Shown here piece by piece: positions 25,201 through 36,324 of a stretch of 64,000 nucleotides of DNA. Within the stretch, counting starts at the first letter, position 1, and the number at the start of each line of letters is the position of its first letter. The notes beneath the pieces were generated by a model. It searched no databases. It saw nothing but the letters and a program-made list of their open reading frames with translations, and was not told where the DNA came from. The stretch covers positions 20,458,197 through 20,522,196 of the forward strand of contig NC_135218.1 in NCBI RefSeq assembly GCF_052324685.1, written 5' to 3'. Position numbers and translations under genes: made by a program. The stretch comes from Brachyhypopomus gauderio. Its lineage: Eukaryota; Chordata; Actinopteri; Gymnotiformes; Hypopomidae.

Positions 25201-27326
25201 AGCCAGTGTAAGAACTTAAGAATGGGTTGATATGATCACTTATTTTGCTCCTAGTGAGAACTCTAGCAGCTGCATTTGGAATCAGCTGTAACTGTTTGAT
25301 TGTCTTTCTTGGGAGTCCTATTAGGAGGCCATTACAGTTATGAACCCCGCTAGAGACAAAAGCATGTTCTCAAGATCTGCCTTTGTCAAGAAATATCTGA
25401 TCTCATTGATATTCTTAAGATGATATGATGCTGACTTGGTTACTGATTTCATGTGGCTGCTAAAACTGAGATCAGAATCTATTAATACGCCTAGGTTACG
25501 AGCTAACTCCCTACGGTTTATAACCAAATATAATAATCTCTGTTTTATCTTTGTTCAGCTGTAGAAAGTTTTTTGACTCATCTAGTTAGTGATGTGCTCA
25601 AGGCACTTGCAGAGAGAGTTACAGGGACTGTAGTTGTCATGTGAAAATGCAAAGTACTGTAGATCTGAGTGTCATCTGCGTAGCTGTGGTACGACAGCCC
25701 AGAGTCTAGTTTGATCTGTCCAAGTGGAAGCATGTATAAATAAAATAGGAGTGGCCCATGAATCAAACCTTGTGGAACACCACAAGTCACTGGCACTATT
25801 TCAGAAATCTTATTTGCAATATCAACAAAATAATTTGTGCCTTGCAGATAAGAACTGAACCATTTTAGGAATGTTCTTGAGAGACCAACCCATTTCTCTA
25901 GTCTATCTATAAGAATGTTATGGTCTACAGTATCAAAGACTGCACTAAGGTCAAGCAGTACTAAAACAGACAGCTTCCCTGAATTTGTGTTCAAACGAAT
26001 GTCACTAATTACCTTAATTAGAGCAGTTTCAGTACTGTGAGCAGGTTGAAAACCTGACTGAAATTTGTCTAGGCAGCCACTTGCAGATAGAAAAACAGAG
26101 AGTTGCTTGAAGATTATTTTCCCAATAAATGGTAGATTTGAGATGGGCCTGTTATTACTTAGCACAGTTGCCTCCAAATTTTTCTTTTCTAACAGAGGTT
26201 TCACCACAGCAGTTTTCAGTGCATTAGGAAAAACACCCGATAGGAGTGAAGTGTTTACTATCTGAAGTCATCTGCTATTGAGTGAAATACATTCTGCAGT
26301 AGCATTTCCCAATGGTGCTCTCTGTTCACCTGAAATAGTTTTAGCTTTGAGTTGAGTAATTTCATCCATAACACTAACAATGTTTGAGTTGAAATTGTTC
26401 AACAAATAATCAACAGATCCAGATGATTCATATGGTGCCGTGCTCATTTTGCTTGTGAAAAGTGTAGCGGTTCTGTCTTTGATAAACCTCTTCCTATAAT
26501 TGACATGCCGAATCATCCGTTCTGCTGAGGCCCATGTATCAAAGAACACACAGTAATGAATAAAAGCTGTAGCTGATAAAGCTACATCTTTAACAGAGGC
26601 TGATATGTTGAGATCTTTTGAAATAACCAAGTCCAGAGTGTGACCATGACAGTGCGTACTCCCAGCTACATGCTGAATGAGCCCAAATGAGTCTAGTATA
26701 GCACAGAGCTCCTTGGTGTAACTGTCCTTCAGACTGTCTATGTATATGTAAAAATCCCCAGCAATTATAAAATGGTTGAAATCTTTGGAAATGAGAGATA
26801 GCAAATCTGAAAATTCACAAGTAAAATCTGCATTGTACCTTGGAGGCCTATAGACCATCACTAGTAATATTTGTGGAATGCCAGTCAGAACTACACAGAG
26901 ATACTCAAAGGATGTCAAATAAACAAATGCATTGATAGGACCATTAAATAAAGCAGCTATATCTCCACCTTTACCAATGGCTCGAGAGACATTTAAGAAT
27001 TTGAAGTTTGGTGGTGCTGATTCAATTCATACAGTTGTGGAAGTGCATTCATTTAACTATTTTTCAGTTAAAACATAAAATCAAGCCAAAAGGCAAAACT
27101 CAGACATGTGTGAGAATTCTATTTGTGTATTGTTGCCAAGTCTCAGTTGTCATACCTGTTAAGAGGTACTCCACAACATTCAGTTATTAGTTTTCAAGAA
27201 AATTGTGTGTGTGGGTGTGTGTGTGTGTGTGTGTGTGTTTCAGGTCTCAATGATGCAGGGACAGGCAGCACTCTGAAGAGCAGTATTGTGACAGTTAGTG
27301 ACTGGGATGACTCGGATGACATATAA
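13248..27326 (+). CDS. DZIP1 (iguana), zinc-finger coiled-coil ciliary/Hedgehog protein
   Basis: Rebuilt from 18 coding exons: 13248-13250, 13513-14127, 15375-15459, 15556-15692, 15899-16057, 16255-16392, 16498-16560, 18117-18245, 18625-18673, 18767-18799, 19292-19354, 19745-19896, 19974-20160, 20593-20749, 20912-21297, 22321-22460, 23030-23198, 27244-27326. These total 2748 nt, 915 residues, with all phases consistent. Exon 1 contributes only the ATG; exon 2 continues PFYNNIYYP, the start known for fish DZIP1. The conserved N-terminal domain is followed by one C2H2 finger (C207, C210, H223, H228), a Gln/Glu/Lys-rich coiled coil at about 235-450, an acidic [15 protein letters not shown] region, [12 protein letters not shown], and the C-terminus [11 protein letters not shown]. 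Known role: basal-body/transition-zone assembly and Hedgehog (Gli) regulation. The exon 4 end (donor GTTGGG) and the exon 6 acceptor are the weakest boundaries. Confidence 0.95.
14544..14557. promoter_or_regulatory. Perfect X-box palindrome in dzip1 intron 2
   Basis: GTTGCCAGGGCAAC fits the RFX X-box arrangement exactly: GTTGCC, two bases, then its inverse GGCAAC. It lies in dzip1 intron 2, about 1.3 kb after the ATG. Regulation of dzip1 by RFX is inferred from this motif and the ciliary role of the protein. Confidence 0.5.
15119..15132. promoter_or_regulatory. Second X-box in dzip1 intron 2
   Basis: GTTTCCATGGCAAC matches the X-box consensus at 13 of 14 positions. It lies 575 bp downstream of the perfect copy and about 240 bp before exon 3. 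Confidence 0.45.
16545..18020. repeat. 26-bp minisatellite, about 57 copies, filling dzip1 intron 7
   Basis: Head-to-tail units of 26 bp with core GAGCGAGAATAGGCACG followed by CATGTTCCA. Variants (GAGTAGG, GTGAGAAT, GGGCGAG, CACGTATG) form runs and higher-order alternation, as around 16800-17100. The first unit is the 3' end of dzip1 exon 7 plus its donor: exon sequence GAGCGAGAATAAGCAG, then GTACGTTCCAG. The last unit again ends CAG-GTAC (18014-18020). Most copies carry CACGCATGT where the true donor has CAGGTACGT. Because 26 is not a multiple of 3 and the minus strand lacks stops in the unit, long open frames of 310-416 codons appear there; these are artefacts. Confidence 0.95.
21298..22320. 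other. dzip1 intron 15, no recognised content
   Basis: About 1 kb of A/T-rich intron between exon 15 and exon 16. No repeat or internal gene recognised. Confidence 0.5.
24503..24830. repeat. Two fish retroelement-tail fragments in dzip1 intron 17
   Basis: TTTATTTGTATAGCACCTTT...CTCAAAGTGCTTTACAG (24508-24560) and a second copy, TTTATTTATATAGCACCTTT...TCAAAGTGCTTTACAC (24746-24800), are two tandem-oriented copies of a tail shared by many teleost SINE/LINE elements. A-rich DNA follows to about 25060. The earlier part of the intron (23199-24500) shows nothing recognisable. Confidence 0.65.
25060..27000 (-). mobile_element. Degenerate L2/CR1-type LINE, antisense in dzip1 intron 17
   Basis: On the minus strand, an apurinic-endonuclease-like segment (26268-26918; [27 protein letters not shown]) is followed by a reverse transcriptase segment (25578-26207; [71 protein letters not shown]). 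Then come [20 protein letters not shown] (25321-25527) and a decayed C-terminal part to about 25060. The YADD catalytic motif is still present, but frameshifts and stops separate the pieces, so it is inactive. It lies antisense to dzip1. Assignment to the L2 rather than another non-LTR clade is by motif flavour only. Confidence 0.85.
27202..27240 (+). repeat. (TG)n tract abutting the last dzip1 splice acceptor
   Basis: TGTGTGTGTGGG(TG)n runs directly into TTTCAG at 27238-27243, so the pyrimidine tract of the final dzip1 acceptor is a TG microsatellite plus three T's. See findings for the possible effect on splicing. Confidence 0.85.
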
Positions 27327-27728
27327 ATGCAATAGCATGTATTACAAAAGCAATAGTAAAATCACAATACCAAAAACTTAAAATAGAATAAATAAATTCC
27401 TGCATTAAGTAGTGAATACTTGCTAGTTAATGTATCAAATCAGCTGTAACAGCCTGGTTAAGGTACAATTTATTCAGGGATACCAGTACAGCTAAAGGCT
27501 TTAATACCTTGTCCATTCCTTGACAGCATTTACTATATTGAGTGTTAAAGTTTGTATATGTAAGTAATAAAGTATGGAAGTAATAAATAATTGTTCATTT
27601 TAGACCTCGTCACATAAAACTGCACTTTTCAAAAATTATACGTGAGCGAGAGAATACATTTAAGAGAGAATGTAAGCAATTTGCTATTTTTTCTAAAGAA
27701 CGTGACAAATGTGATGTTTCTATAACAC

Positions 27729-27734
27729 AATAAA
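27729..27734 (+). terminator. Candidate dzip1 polyadenylation signal
   Basis: AATAAA about 400 nt after the dzip1 stop. Earlier AATAAA copies at about 27387, 27566 and 27585 are equally possible; which is used cannot be read from sequence. Confidence 0.4.
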
Positions 27735-28374
27735 CCTTTTTTCAACAAAACATGAATTCTTTGTGCTTGGTATGTGTTCTTTAGAATAAAATTTTAAAAG
27801 ACAAAGTGCTTTCCATTTTCCACTCTTGTAGACCCTGTTGCTCCACCTTCGGGCTGCCGTCACAACCTTTAAGGTTTAAGGGTGTGTGGGCAAAATGCTG
27901 CAAAGTAAGAATGCTTTCAAAAATTGTTTGTGTTAATAATTTAAGTGTTAATACTTTATTTTTGTCAATTAACAAAATGCAAAATGAATGAATAAAATAA
28001 TTTAAATCAAATCAATATTTGCTGAAACCACCCTATGCCTTCAAAACGGCACCAGTTCTTCTAGGTACACTAGCACAAAGTCAGGGTTTTTAGGATTATA
28101 TTTATGTATATGATTAACCAATTATGTCAAATGATAATAACAATAATTTTCATATGTAAGTTTCAATATAGTCATTAAATGAAACAAACAGCTGGGATGA
28201 AAGTTGGATAAATCATCTTCATTTTACATTTTTGCACACACTACAACTATAAACACAACATTACATTTGTTCCAGTGTATCAAGGATGCAACCATGATAT
28301 GAGCCAGGATATAGGTGTTCTTACTCTTAGCCACCTAGATTATGCTTTGCCAGTGTAATGTATGGCACACAGGA
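27735..28374. other. Gene-free gap between dzip1 and the first claudin gene
   Basis: Convergent 3' ends: dzip1 (+) ends to the left and the claudin-10-like gene (-) to the right. A/T-rich, no further gene seen; it probably includes the 3' UTR of the claudin gene. Confidence 0.5.
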
Positions 28375-31300
28375 TCACACATATGAATCAATGTTCAGAG
28401 ACACAGGTACTCTGGCTGTCCTGTTAGTGTAAGTTCTCTGTGTGTTTTGTGTCCTGGTTCTTTTGCTGTCCCTGCCCGACTCTAATAAGGGGGACATGAT
28501 GACTGTGGTGTGTTTGGAGGAGGCAGGTATCCTGTATGTTCCTCTGGTCCGAGCTGTTATGGAGCTGTCTTTGGATGGACTTCTCATGTAAACATATGAC
28601 CATTGTTGGCTTTTATTTGAACTGAAAAAAAGATTGGCAGAGTGGAATTATGAAAAATATTCTTCAAGGAGGTTTAATCTTAGAGTCATCAAGATCAATG
28701 ATTTTAAGATAATTAAAAATTACACAGGTCAACAGCATTTTTGGGGCCAAAGATATTTCAACGAATTTAGGGTAACTTTGGGGTGCTGATTCTGAATATG
28801 TCATCAGTTTTGCCAGATTGGCTCAAGTTTTTGAGATTTTTCGTGAAATGTGTAAAAAAAACACTATGTGTGGTGCCCAAGCATATCAAGCATAACCCCA
28901 AAATAGGCCAAATACACTTTTTTTATGAAGTCTGTTATGTTTCTTCTATGTTTTTGCAGTGTATATTCACCACAAATGTAACAGAATGTGTCTGGATCGT
29001 TATTACAACTTCTTCTTGTGCTATAAATGCTATATGCTAATGCTATATAAGTGCTATAAATAAGATACCAAAAATCTCAAAAACTTGAGCCAATCTGGCA
29101 AAACTGATAGCATATTCAGAATCAGCACCCCAAAAATACCCCAAATTCATTAAAATATTTTGGGCACCAGTAAATTTTATTTTTTTTGTTGACCTGTGTT
29201 ATCTTTGCTTATTCTGTAAAATACTGTAGATATTAGAGTGCAGTGATCAGGGCCTTACTTTGAGCAGAGTCCCTGTCTCACAGATAAATAACACATAACG
29301 GCACTTCCAACTATGATCAGGGATGACCCTCCCCAGCCTACAAACACAGCCGCACCTATTTCAAATCTGAAGAGTTAACACAATAGTAAATTGCTGTAAA
29401 TAAAATGTTATTTTTACAATGTCCAGTTCAGAATGGTGTTAAAAGCAAAGCAATCAACTTGTCTAATGTTTAACACATGTGACACATAATCATTAAAATA
29501 GACCAACAGGCAAAATCATATGTAGCAATTACTTACTTTTGTGCCATGTAGTTTTGATCCACAAATTGTGAACGTGTTCTTTGTCCCCACATAGAATAGA
29601 CTATCATACCACTGAATCCTGTGGCACAAAGAGTGGCATCAGTGGCATCAGTGTGCTCATTTCATGCCAAGGTGAGAAATAAGAATGAAAACATGTCCCA
29701 CCTGATGCCATGTAGGTGAGAGCAGCTGCAAATGTCACCCGAGCATTGGCCAGTTCAGAGCCCCCAATCTTGGTGCACTTCATTCCGATCAAGGCGAGCA
29801 CGGCTCCCCAAAACCCCAGGATTACAGAGACCACAGCCAGTGCACGGCACACATGCAAGAAAACTTAAGAGAGTGTAGTGCTTAATAAACCATGGCCCTC
29901 ACTGCCATTTTTCTAAATATCATCTTTACTAATTAACCCTTAGATGCATAAGTGGGGTCAAAAATGACCCCAGGGGGTTTTATTCTTCAAAATCTCTGAG
30001 AGTAAATTTTTTTAAACTTCCATATTCCAGGTAGTCCTCATAAAACTTGTTTGTGACTTGAGGCCATTTGAATTTTTTTGTTTGTTTTTATACATTTTAT
30101 GAAATTGCAGTTTTTGTGTCACTACCCCAGTCTTCCATAAGTGGGGTAAAAAATGACCCCAAGTATTTCGTACAGAATCTCAAGGCTTTGCTTTGGGAAC
30201 TTTTGATTTTTAGCAACTGTGACTGTCAGGATACAATTTTTGTCCCTCTTACACATCTGATGCCTGCATTCTCACCACCAGGAGGTCACAGCAGCATACA
30301 TGTAAGTATCTGTCCTATTGTATAACACGTAATTTTGTAATAACAGTGTAATAACACGATTCGTCCTTGGGGTCAATCTGACCCCAGGGATATTTACCTC
30401 CAGAAAAAGATTTACAGAACATTGTTGACGAAGTATGAAAGGATGAAGACAACATGAAAATCCACCCATTTGTGAAACATGTCAAACATGAAATAGTTCT
30501 ACTGTGGGAATTATCAAAGTATATCAACAAAATATATCAACTTAGCTCTTATCAACTGCACCTGCAGGTGTGGTCATGTTAGATCACACACACTGATAGA
30601 CAAGTTTTAAGCTTGGGGTCAAATTGACCCGAGGATAACCAATGCGTGCAATATGTGTTCAGCACATTGAAAAAATATTTTCATGACAATTTTATGCTTT
30701 ATCACTTGTCCCCATCAAATTAGGAATTGTCATGAAATATGAAGCAAAAGAAAAAAAGTCAACTACTATTTTTTTGAATGATAAACATTCAGTGGGGTCA
30801 AATTGACCCCAAGGACGATAGGAGGGGTATTATCTTCATTTATCAACTTCATGCCTTTTCCGTCATAGAGTTACATGTTGGTCAGCAAAGTAGACAGGTA
30901 TTTAACTAGCTAACTACAAAATAAGGTTAGTAGTAATGTTAGTACTGTGTTAGCTGTGTGTGTGTGTGCGGGCGCACATGCATATCTATGCTTTTACTTA
31001 TAAATGCACAGACATTTACTTAGATAGCTACATATTGATTTATTGTTTTGTGTGTCATTGTTTTTGTTTGTCAAACATTGTCTGTTTTATATTTTCTCAT
31101 CTAGACTATCATGGCTACTCAGAGGTCTGCTAGGATACCCGGAGACCTTTCTGGAGATCTGATCCTGAACGGATGGGATCAAGAGCCCATCGGTGGGATT
31201 GACTCAGAATCTGACATCTCAGATGTAGAGGATCCAGAATATTTGTTTTGTTGAACCAAATATAATAAATATAATCACCTTTAACCAAAACTAAAAGCAT

Positions 31301-31686
31301 TTTTTAAAATTTGTTGCAAAAACACATTGATTCTAATTGGGGTCATTTTTGACCCCACTCATGGAAGAGTGTATGTATTTTCGCTTATGCATCTAAGGGC
31401 TACCACAGTCATAATTTTTAATGAATAGCTTGGAGTAAGACATTAAAAAACCCTTACCTGGTAGACCCATCATAGAGGCGTAGTACTTGCAGTCTGATGC
31501 ACCAGTGGTGTCAGATACGCAGTCCATCCATAGGTTGGAGAAAAAGTTAATCGTGGTGAGAACATCCTGGTTCACCTCTGAGAAATTCCAGTATTCAGTG
31601 GCCAGAGTTGAACAATTCAAGATCCAGCCATAGAGACAACACACAAAGCAGCCGATCTCCAAATACATCACCACTGTGTGATTCAT
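28375..31686 (-). CDS. Claudin-10-like protein, copy 1
   Basis: Five coding exons on the minus strand, in order: 31686-31458 (229 nt), 29863-29702 (162), 29618-29537 (82), 29366-29259 (108), 28621-28375 (247). They total 828 nt, 275 residues. Claudin features: four membrane spans, and a first extracellular loop with W..NLW..C......C (EYWNF, FFSNLWMDCVSDTTGASDC). Exon 2 reads VCRALAVVSVILGFWGAVLA followed by GMKCTKIGGS; span four is FEIGAAVFVGWGGSSLIIVG. The tail is long and basic, ending DSYV, a PDZ-binding C-terminus like the AYV of claudin-10. Exon 2 and exon 4 lengths equal those I recall for human CLDN10. Role by family: tight-junction paracellular ion pore. Exon 4 could also be read through to a TAA just past its donor, giving a short-tailed form. 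Intron 1 is almost entirely a transposon. Confidence 0.88.
28722..29199. mobile_element. Foldback MITE in intron 4 of claudin copy 1
   Basis: Begins ACACAGGTCAAC and ends with its inverse GTTGACCTGTGT. The arms are about 115 bp and closely matched, for example TTGCCAGATTGGCTCAAGTT on the left and its inverse at about 29087-29106. The centre is A/T-rich and non-coding. It occupies most of the intron between exons 5 and 4. Confidence 0.85.
29937..31399. mobile_element. Non-autonomous piggyBac-like element inside claudin copy 1
   Basis: The termini are CCCTTAGATGCATAAG and its inverse CTTATGCATCTAAGGG. The left flank is TTAA (29933-29936), the piggyBac target; the right flank has decayed to CTAC. 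Inside, 31111-31254 on the plus strand encodes a short acidic peptide with SESDISDVEDPEY, like the N-terminus of piggyBac transposases; the rest of the enzyme is missing. Six copies of a GGGGTCA/TGACCCC palindrome are spread along the element, at 29953, 30142 (one half mutated), 30368, 30614, 30793 and 31338. Palindromes also sit next to both ends, so they may be transposase-binding sites. Confidence 0.75.
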
Positions 31687-33081
31687 GTTGCTGGCTTTGT
31701 AGTGAAGGGTTTACAAACTTATTAAAACATTATAAAGATAATAAAATGTCAGACAAAAGAAATCTATGGATTCTGTCACCAGTGCTGAAGTCAGTACAAA
31801 ATAGAAGAATATGGTAGTATCTGAGGCCTGAAACCTAGTAACTTTCAGTGGTCTTGAACCGTAAGCACTTTCTTATCCTTCAAGGTGTATCCAGCTGTCA
31901 CTGAGCTGGACATTCTGGTGGGGGCGGTCTCTAATTACTGCTGCACTCAGTGCTACATTTACTGTACTGAAAGAAAATCACCCTTATTGCACAGATCTAC
32001 CATAAGGGCTAGAGCAGAGATGACAATTCTCCCTCCCCTTTCCCAGGGCTTCAGTTCTGTAAACAAAACCAGTAGAAATGCTGAACATGCATAACAAGAT
32101 TCAGAACATGGAGTTATCCTGCTGGGTCTCTCTCCATCAATAGCCCTACGGTTAGGCTTACCCTAACCCTAGGTGCAGCCAGGAAACAGAACTTTCCAGA
32201 ATGTCTTCTAATTCTGCTGCCTGTGCGGGTGACGTGTGCATAATCAGCAAGTATAAGATGACGTGTGCCTGAGTGCACTCTAATGAGAAACCCAAGAACC
32301 ACAGCCACAGCACACCTTACATCATTACATCAGTCAACAACTGGGCTGGGTTAGGGAATATAGTAAACTGTCCTGTTGTCCTCCACCAATGTGCATGTAA
32401 AATGTCACTATTCTAAAATGTTTCTGAGTGAACATGTATTGTGAAATGTGTGAAATACTGAATTGACACACAACTATTAATACAGTTATTCTAACTACTA
32501 ATACATAATAGTGTCTCTACTGAATGATTGTAACCATTAATACAATGAATAAACACAAGTAGGTTGAACAAATTTTACATTTTAAATTCTATATTCAAGG
32601 GTTCATTTAAGACTACTAGGATTAGGGTTAGCAATGGATTTGAAGTTGTACTGGATCTTATGGATCACCAATACCACTGATTTAGTTTTTTCAGTCCAAT
32701 CCCAAGTGATACCAAAGATATCATAATACCAATACTGACTTTCTTGTAAACATATAATTTTTGTGCACATGAAAAAAATGGGAACGTTTTCATTTTCATA
32801 TTTGAAAGGCTTTGCAATAGTATTAAATAACTTCCCAAAAGCTTTTCTGTTTGCATCTTATTAAGATGTTATCTGTTTGGAATGAGAAGATAAAATGTGA
32901 TAATGAAGGTATTTTTTGTTCCCTTGTGTCTAGTTGCAAAGTACAGTATGCTTACAATTATTGTGATGCTTGATTTACCTGTGTCTTATTATAGATTCAA
33001 AAAAAAAAAAAAGAAATTGGTTGGTAATGTCAGTATTGGCCACAACAAGTCGCTAGATGTCAATAACTGTATTAACCCAAG
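31687..33081. other. Upstream region of claudin copy 1, with a segment repeated at 39.2 kb
   Basis: No gene seen. Positions about 32565-32870 are clearly similar to 39215-39521 plus 39838-39865 (shared TACTGGATCTTATGGATCA and AATACTGACTTTCTTGTAAA). This copy lacks the LTR insertion present in the other. A short poly-A run lies at 33000-33012. Confidence 0.55.
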
Positions 33082-33378
33082 TGTGACGGTGAGGCGGCTC
33101 CCTACCAGCCGTCTCTGTCCACAGCGGCTGTTGTTGTTATTGTCTGGTGACGTCATGTGCGTCCCTCAGGTGGGCGGAGCCCGTGATCCGTCTCACCTGA
33201 GGGTCGTTTGTTTGCCTATATATGTCTTGTCTTTGTACCAGTTGACCGCTGGTCATTATATCCTTAATTTGGATCTATTGCACGGGTTTTAGGTTTGCAC
33301 ACTTTCTATTAAACCATCCTTTTTCCCTGAGACTTGGCGTGATCGCTTCCTTTTGGTTCGCACACCCTGCCCGTCACA
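33082..33378 (+). repeat. 5' LTR
   Basis: 297 bp, TG...CA ends. It differs from the 3' LTR by a few substitutions and small indels (for example the GTTGTTGTTATTG tract), consistent with a moderately recent insertion. Confidence 0.9.
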
Positions 33379-34100
33379 GAATGACCAGCCACCCTTCGGA
33401 AGCCGCCGAGTCTCTTTTACTTTCTCCTTCGTTCGTGGTCATGTCTCGTGGTAAGTGTTTGTCTACGTGGTGTTTTGTTTGAAGAGCTCCGCCGTGCTTT
33501 TGTGTTTTGTGTGTGTGTGTGTGTATGTGTGTAGCACGGCGAGGACCAGGGCAGTCTGCCCTGGGAAAGCCCTTCGTGTCCGTTGTGTGTTGAGAGAGTT
33601 CCGCCGTGCGTTTGTTTGTGTGTGGCCGGTGAGGACCAGGGTGTCTGCCTGGGAAAACTCTCGTGTGTGTGTGTGTAAGTGTGTACGGGTAACGGACCGG
33701 AGGATCAGTGTGCGTTCGCGTCGTTATGTGTTTAGTGTTTAATGTGTGTGACGCGGTCGCCGCTCGTCACGGTCGCCTCGCTCCCCGTGTATCTTGTGTT
33801 TAATGTGGGGAGCGACTGCGACTCTGAGCGGCGCGTCACTATTGTGTTTATGTAGAGCACGCACGTTTTGAACCCGTTCGTTTACTGTTTGTACACCGTT
33901 TTTTGTTTGTCTAGTATTTGCGTGTGTGTTTTGTCCTAGCGTGTTTAATGTTTACATGTAATTCCACGCATGCTCCTCCCCTTAAATGTGTGTTTGGGGG
34001 GGGGACCGGCTGTGGTCCCGTGCCATGGGGTGTGGCACGGAGGGCGTCTCTCCCAAGGGAGGCCCTGAATAGGGTAAGGCGCGTTTGTGTTTCCTGTTTG

Positions 34101-34140
<40 letters not shown>

Positions 34141-34892
34141 TGTGTTCTTTGTGCAGGTGCTTCTCCTTGGCAGTGTTCCTGGACCTTGTGGGGGTCTCCA
34201 CCTGGCAGGAGCCCCCTTGTGTTGTGGGGTGACCGGAGCCCGCTCATGAAGAGCCCCTCCCTAGAGGGCTGGGGCCCCCGGATGTTTGGGGACCATGGGG
34301 CTCCGGTCTGAAAAGCTCCTGCTGGGGATGGAGATCCTCCCTCCTGCCCGGGGTGACCAGGAAGCCCTTGGGGCTGCTCCCTAGCCCGCGTCGGGGGTGC
34401 TCTGGGCCTCGGTCTCTGGCGCTCCTGGGTTGGGTGGAGGAGTCCACCTTGAGATGAGAGGCCCCGGGAGGGGTTGGCTCCCCAGGAGGCTGGGGTGACC
34501 CCTAGCAGAAGGCAGGGGTCAGCTCTGGGAGGAGGTAGGTCCAGGAGGTGAAGTAGCTACGCCTTGGGGAGGTAGCCTGCACACCCACACACACGAGGGA
34601 CGAGAGAGGAGCCGTAGCCCCTCGTCCCCACACCCATGGGGCTTACCAGCTGAATGCCGGTTAGGGCGTGAGGGCCCTGTGACCGACTGGGGCGTGGTTT
34701 TGTGTTGTTAACGGCCCGGTCGGTCCAGGGTCCCGCCCGGGGAGGCGAGTTGAGTAATGTTTTATGTTTCAGCTCCCGGACGGCAGGAGGCGTGTTCCTG
34801 CTTGTCTCTGCCTTCCTGCCCCTTCATGTTTTGTGTGCAGCCGCTGTGTGCCACACACCCAGTGGAGGGGAGTGCGGCTTGGTGGGGGGGTC

Positions 34893-35186
34893 TGTGACGG
34901 TGAGGCGGCCCCCTACCAGCCGTCTCTGTCCACAGCGGCGGCTGTTATTGTCTGGTGACGTCATGTGCGTCCCTCAGGTGGGCGGAGCCCGTGATCCGTC
35001 TCACCTGAGGGTTGTTTGTTTGCCTATATATGTCTTGTCTTTGTACCAGTTGACCGCTGGTCATTATATCCTTAATTTGGATCTATTGCACGGGTTTTAG
35101 GTTTGCACACTTTCTATTAAACCATCCTTTTTCCCTGAGACTTGGCGTGATCGCTTCCTTTTGGTTCGCACACCCTGCCCGTCACA
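34893..35186 (+). repeat. 3' LTR
   Basis: 294 bp, TG...CA ends, followed directly by the CCAAG target duplication. Confidence 0.9.
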
Positions 35187-35449
35187 CCAAGGAATTCACT
35201 TGTTATTATATTTGTTATTATAATCTGCCCAAAAATGAAAAGAACCCTTAAATCACAAAGGGGATCTTGAACAAAAGATTCAAGATTCAAGGTTCAAAGA
35301 TATTTACAAATAGAAATTGCATACTTTATAGAGAACAAAATAGCAACGGTCAATGGAAACCATAATCATCACTACATTGAGGACTGAATTCAAAATCACA
35401 TGAAAAATCAAAGTTAAAACTGAAATCACAGGCTGATCCAATTAGCATG

Positions 35450-36290
35450 AATTTCATCCTGGCGACTCATAATGTGACTCAGACATGGCTCAGGGCATCA
35501 GTGACGACCTGTACAGGTTGTGGCACTACTTGGCAACATCCAGTCTATTGCCATGTAACATCCCACAGGTTCTCGAATGGACTCTGTCAGAACAACAAGG
35601 AGGGCATTCTCTAGCACCAAAAAGAACCCAGGGACCACAATAACAGTGTAAGGTTTGACAATGGCCTAACAACAGTAAGGTTACTGTTAGCTATCATGTG
35701 GAGGTTCGTGCAGTGAAGGATATGCTTCCAGAAACCATCACTCACCCACCCCCAAACCTTGCTGTATGTTGATGCAGGCAGCATAATGTTCACCAGGGCA
35801 TCTCCTGACTCATTCATTTCTCACATGTGCTCATTGTGAACCTGCTCTCGTCTGTGAAGAAAGTTCTTGTCTGTGCCAATGGCAGACCTGCTAGATCTGG
35901 TGTTAGAGTGCTGGTCGAGCTGGGCTGTGAGCAGTGGTCCCACTAGAGGACACTGGACTTTCGTTACTCATGGAGTCTGTTTCTGGCAGTTTTGTGAAAA
36001 CTACCAACGGTGCCAAGGACACAACCAAAAAGCAAAGCTAGAGTACTATAGAGAAGAATCAGTCTGGAGTGTAACTGTGTATGGGCACCCCCTGCAAAAG
36101 CATTCCCTTTCTGGGAGTTGTCTTGCTGTTACCAATCTAATGCGCCTGCTGTCACTTTAATTTGTACCAAAGTCTGTGAAATTTCTTCACAATTGCTTAT
36201 GCTTCTTAACTGGACAAATCCTTCCCCTATAGTATAATTGACTTGGTGTTGCACTGTGATTAATAATGTTTGATTGTAGTATATTAGAGC
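35450..36290 (-). mobile_element. Degenerate Tc1-like DNA transposon fragment
   Basis: The sequence, including CATGGAGTCTGTTTCTG and ATAATTGACTTGGTGTTGCA, resembles a very common teleost Tc1-type repeat whose transposase lies on this strand. I see no usable reading frame. The family call rests on remembered similarity, not a search. Confidence 0.4.
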
Positions 36291-36324
36291 ATGTAGTTAT
36301 ATTGAGTATTGTATAACAATTTTA

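Larger units (their letters stand above)
33082..35186 (+). mobile_element. Non-autonomous LTR retrotransposon with intact target duplication
   Basis: Two near-identical LTRs (33082-33378 and 34893-35186) bracket a 1.5-kb interior. The 5-bp duplication CCAAG flanks the whole at 33077-33081 and 35187-35191. The LTRs begin TGTGACGG and end CCGTCACA, and contain CCTATATATG (TATA-like) and CTATTAAACC (poly-A-signal-like). A G-rich tract (GGTGGGGGGG) just before the 3' LTR fits a polypurine tract. The interior has (GT)n tracts and G/C-rich repeated blocks but no gag, protease or polymerase frame, so any mobility would have depended on another element. A standard primer-binding site is not obvious. 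Confidence 0.9.

Noticed and set aside
25578-26918. Reverse transcriptase frames as a host gene
   Set aside because: Degenerate LINE with frameshifts, antisense inside dzip1 intron 17.
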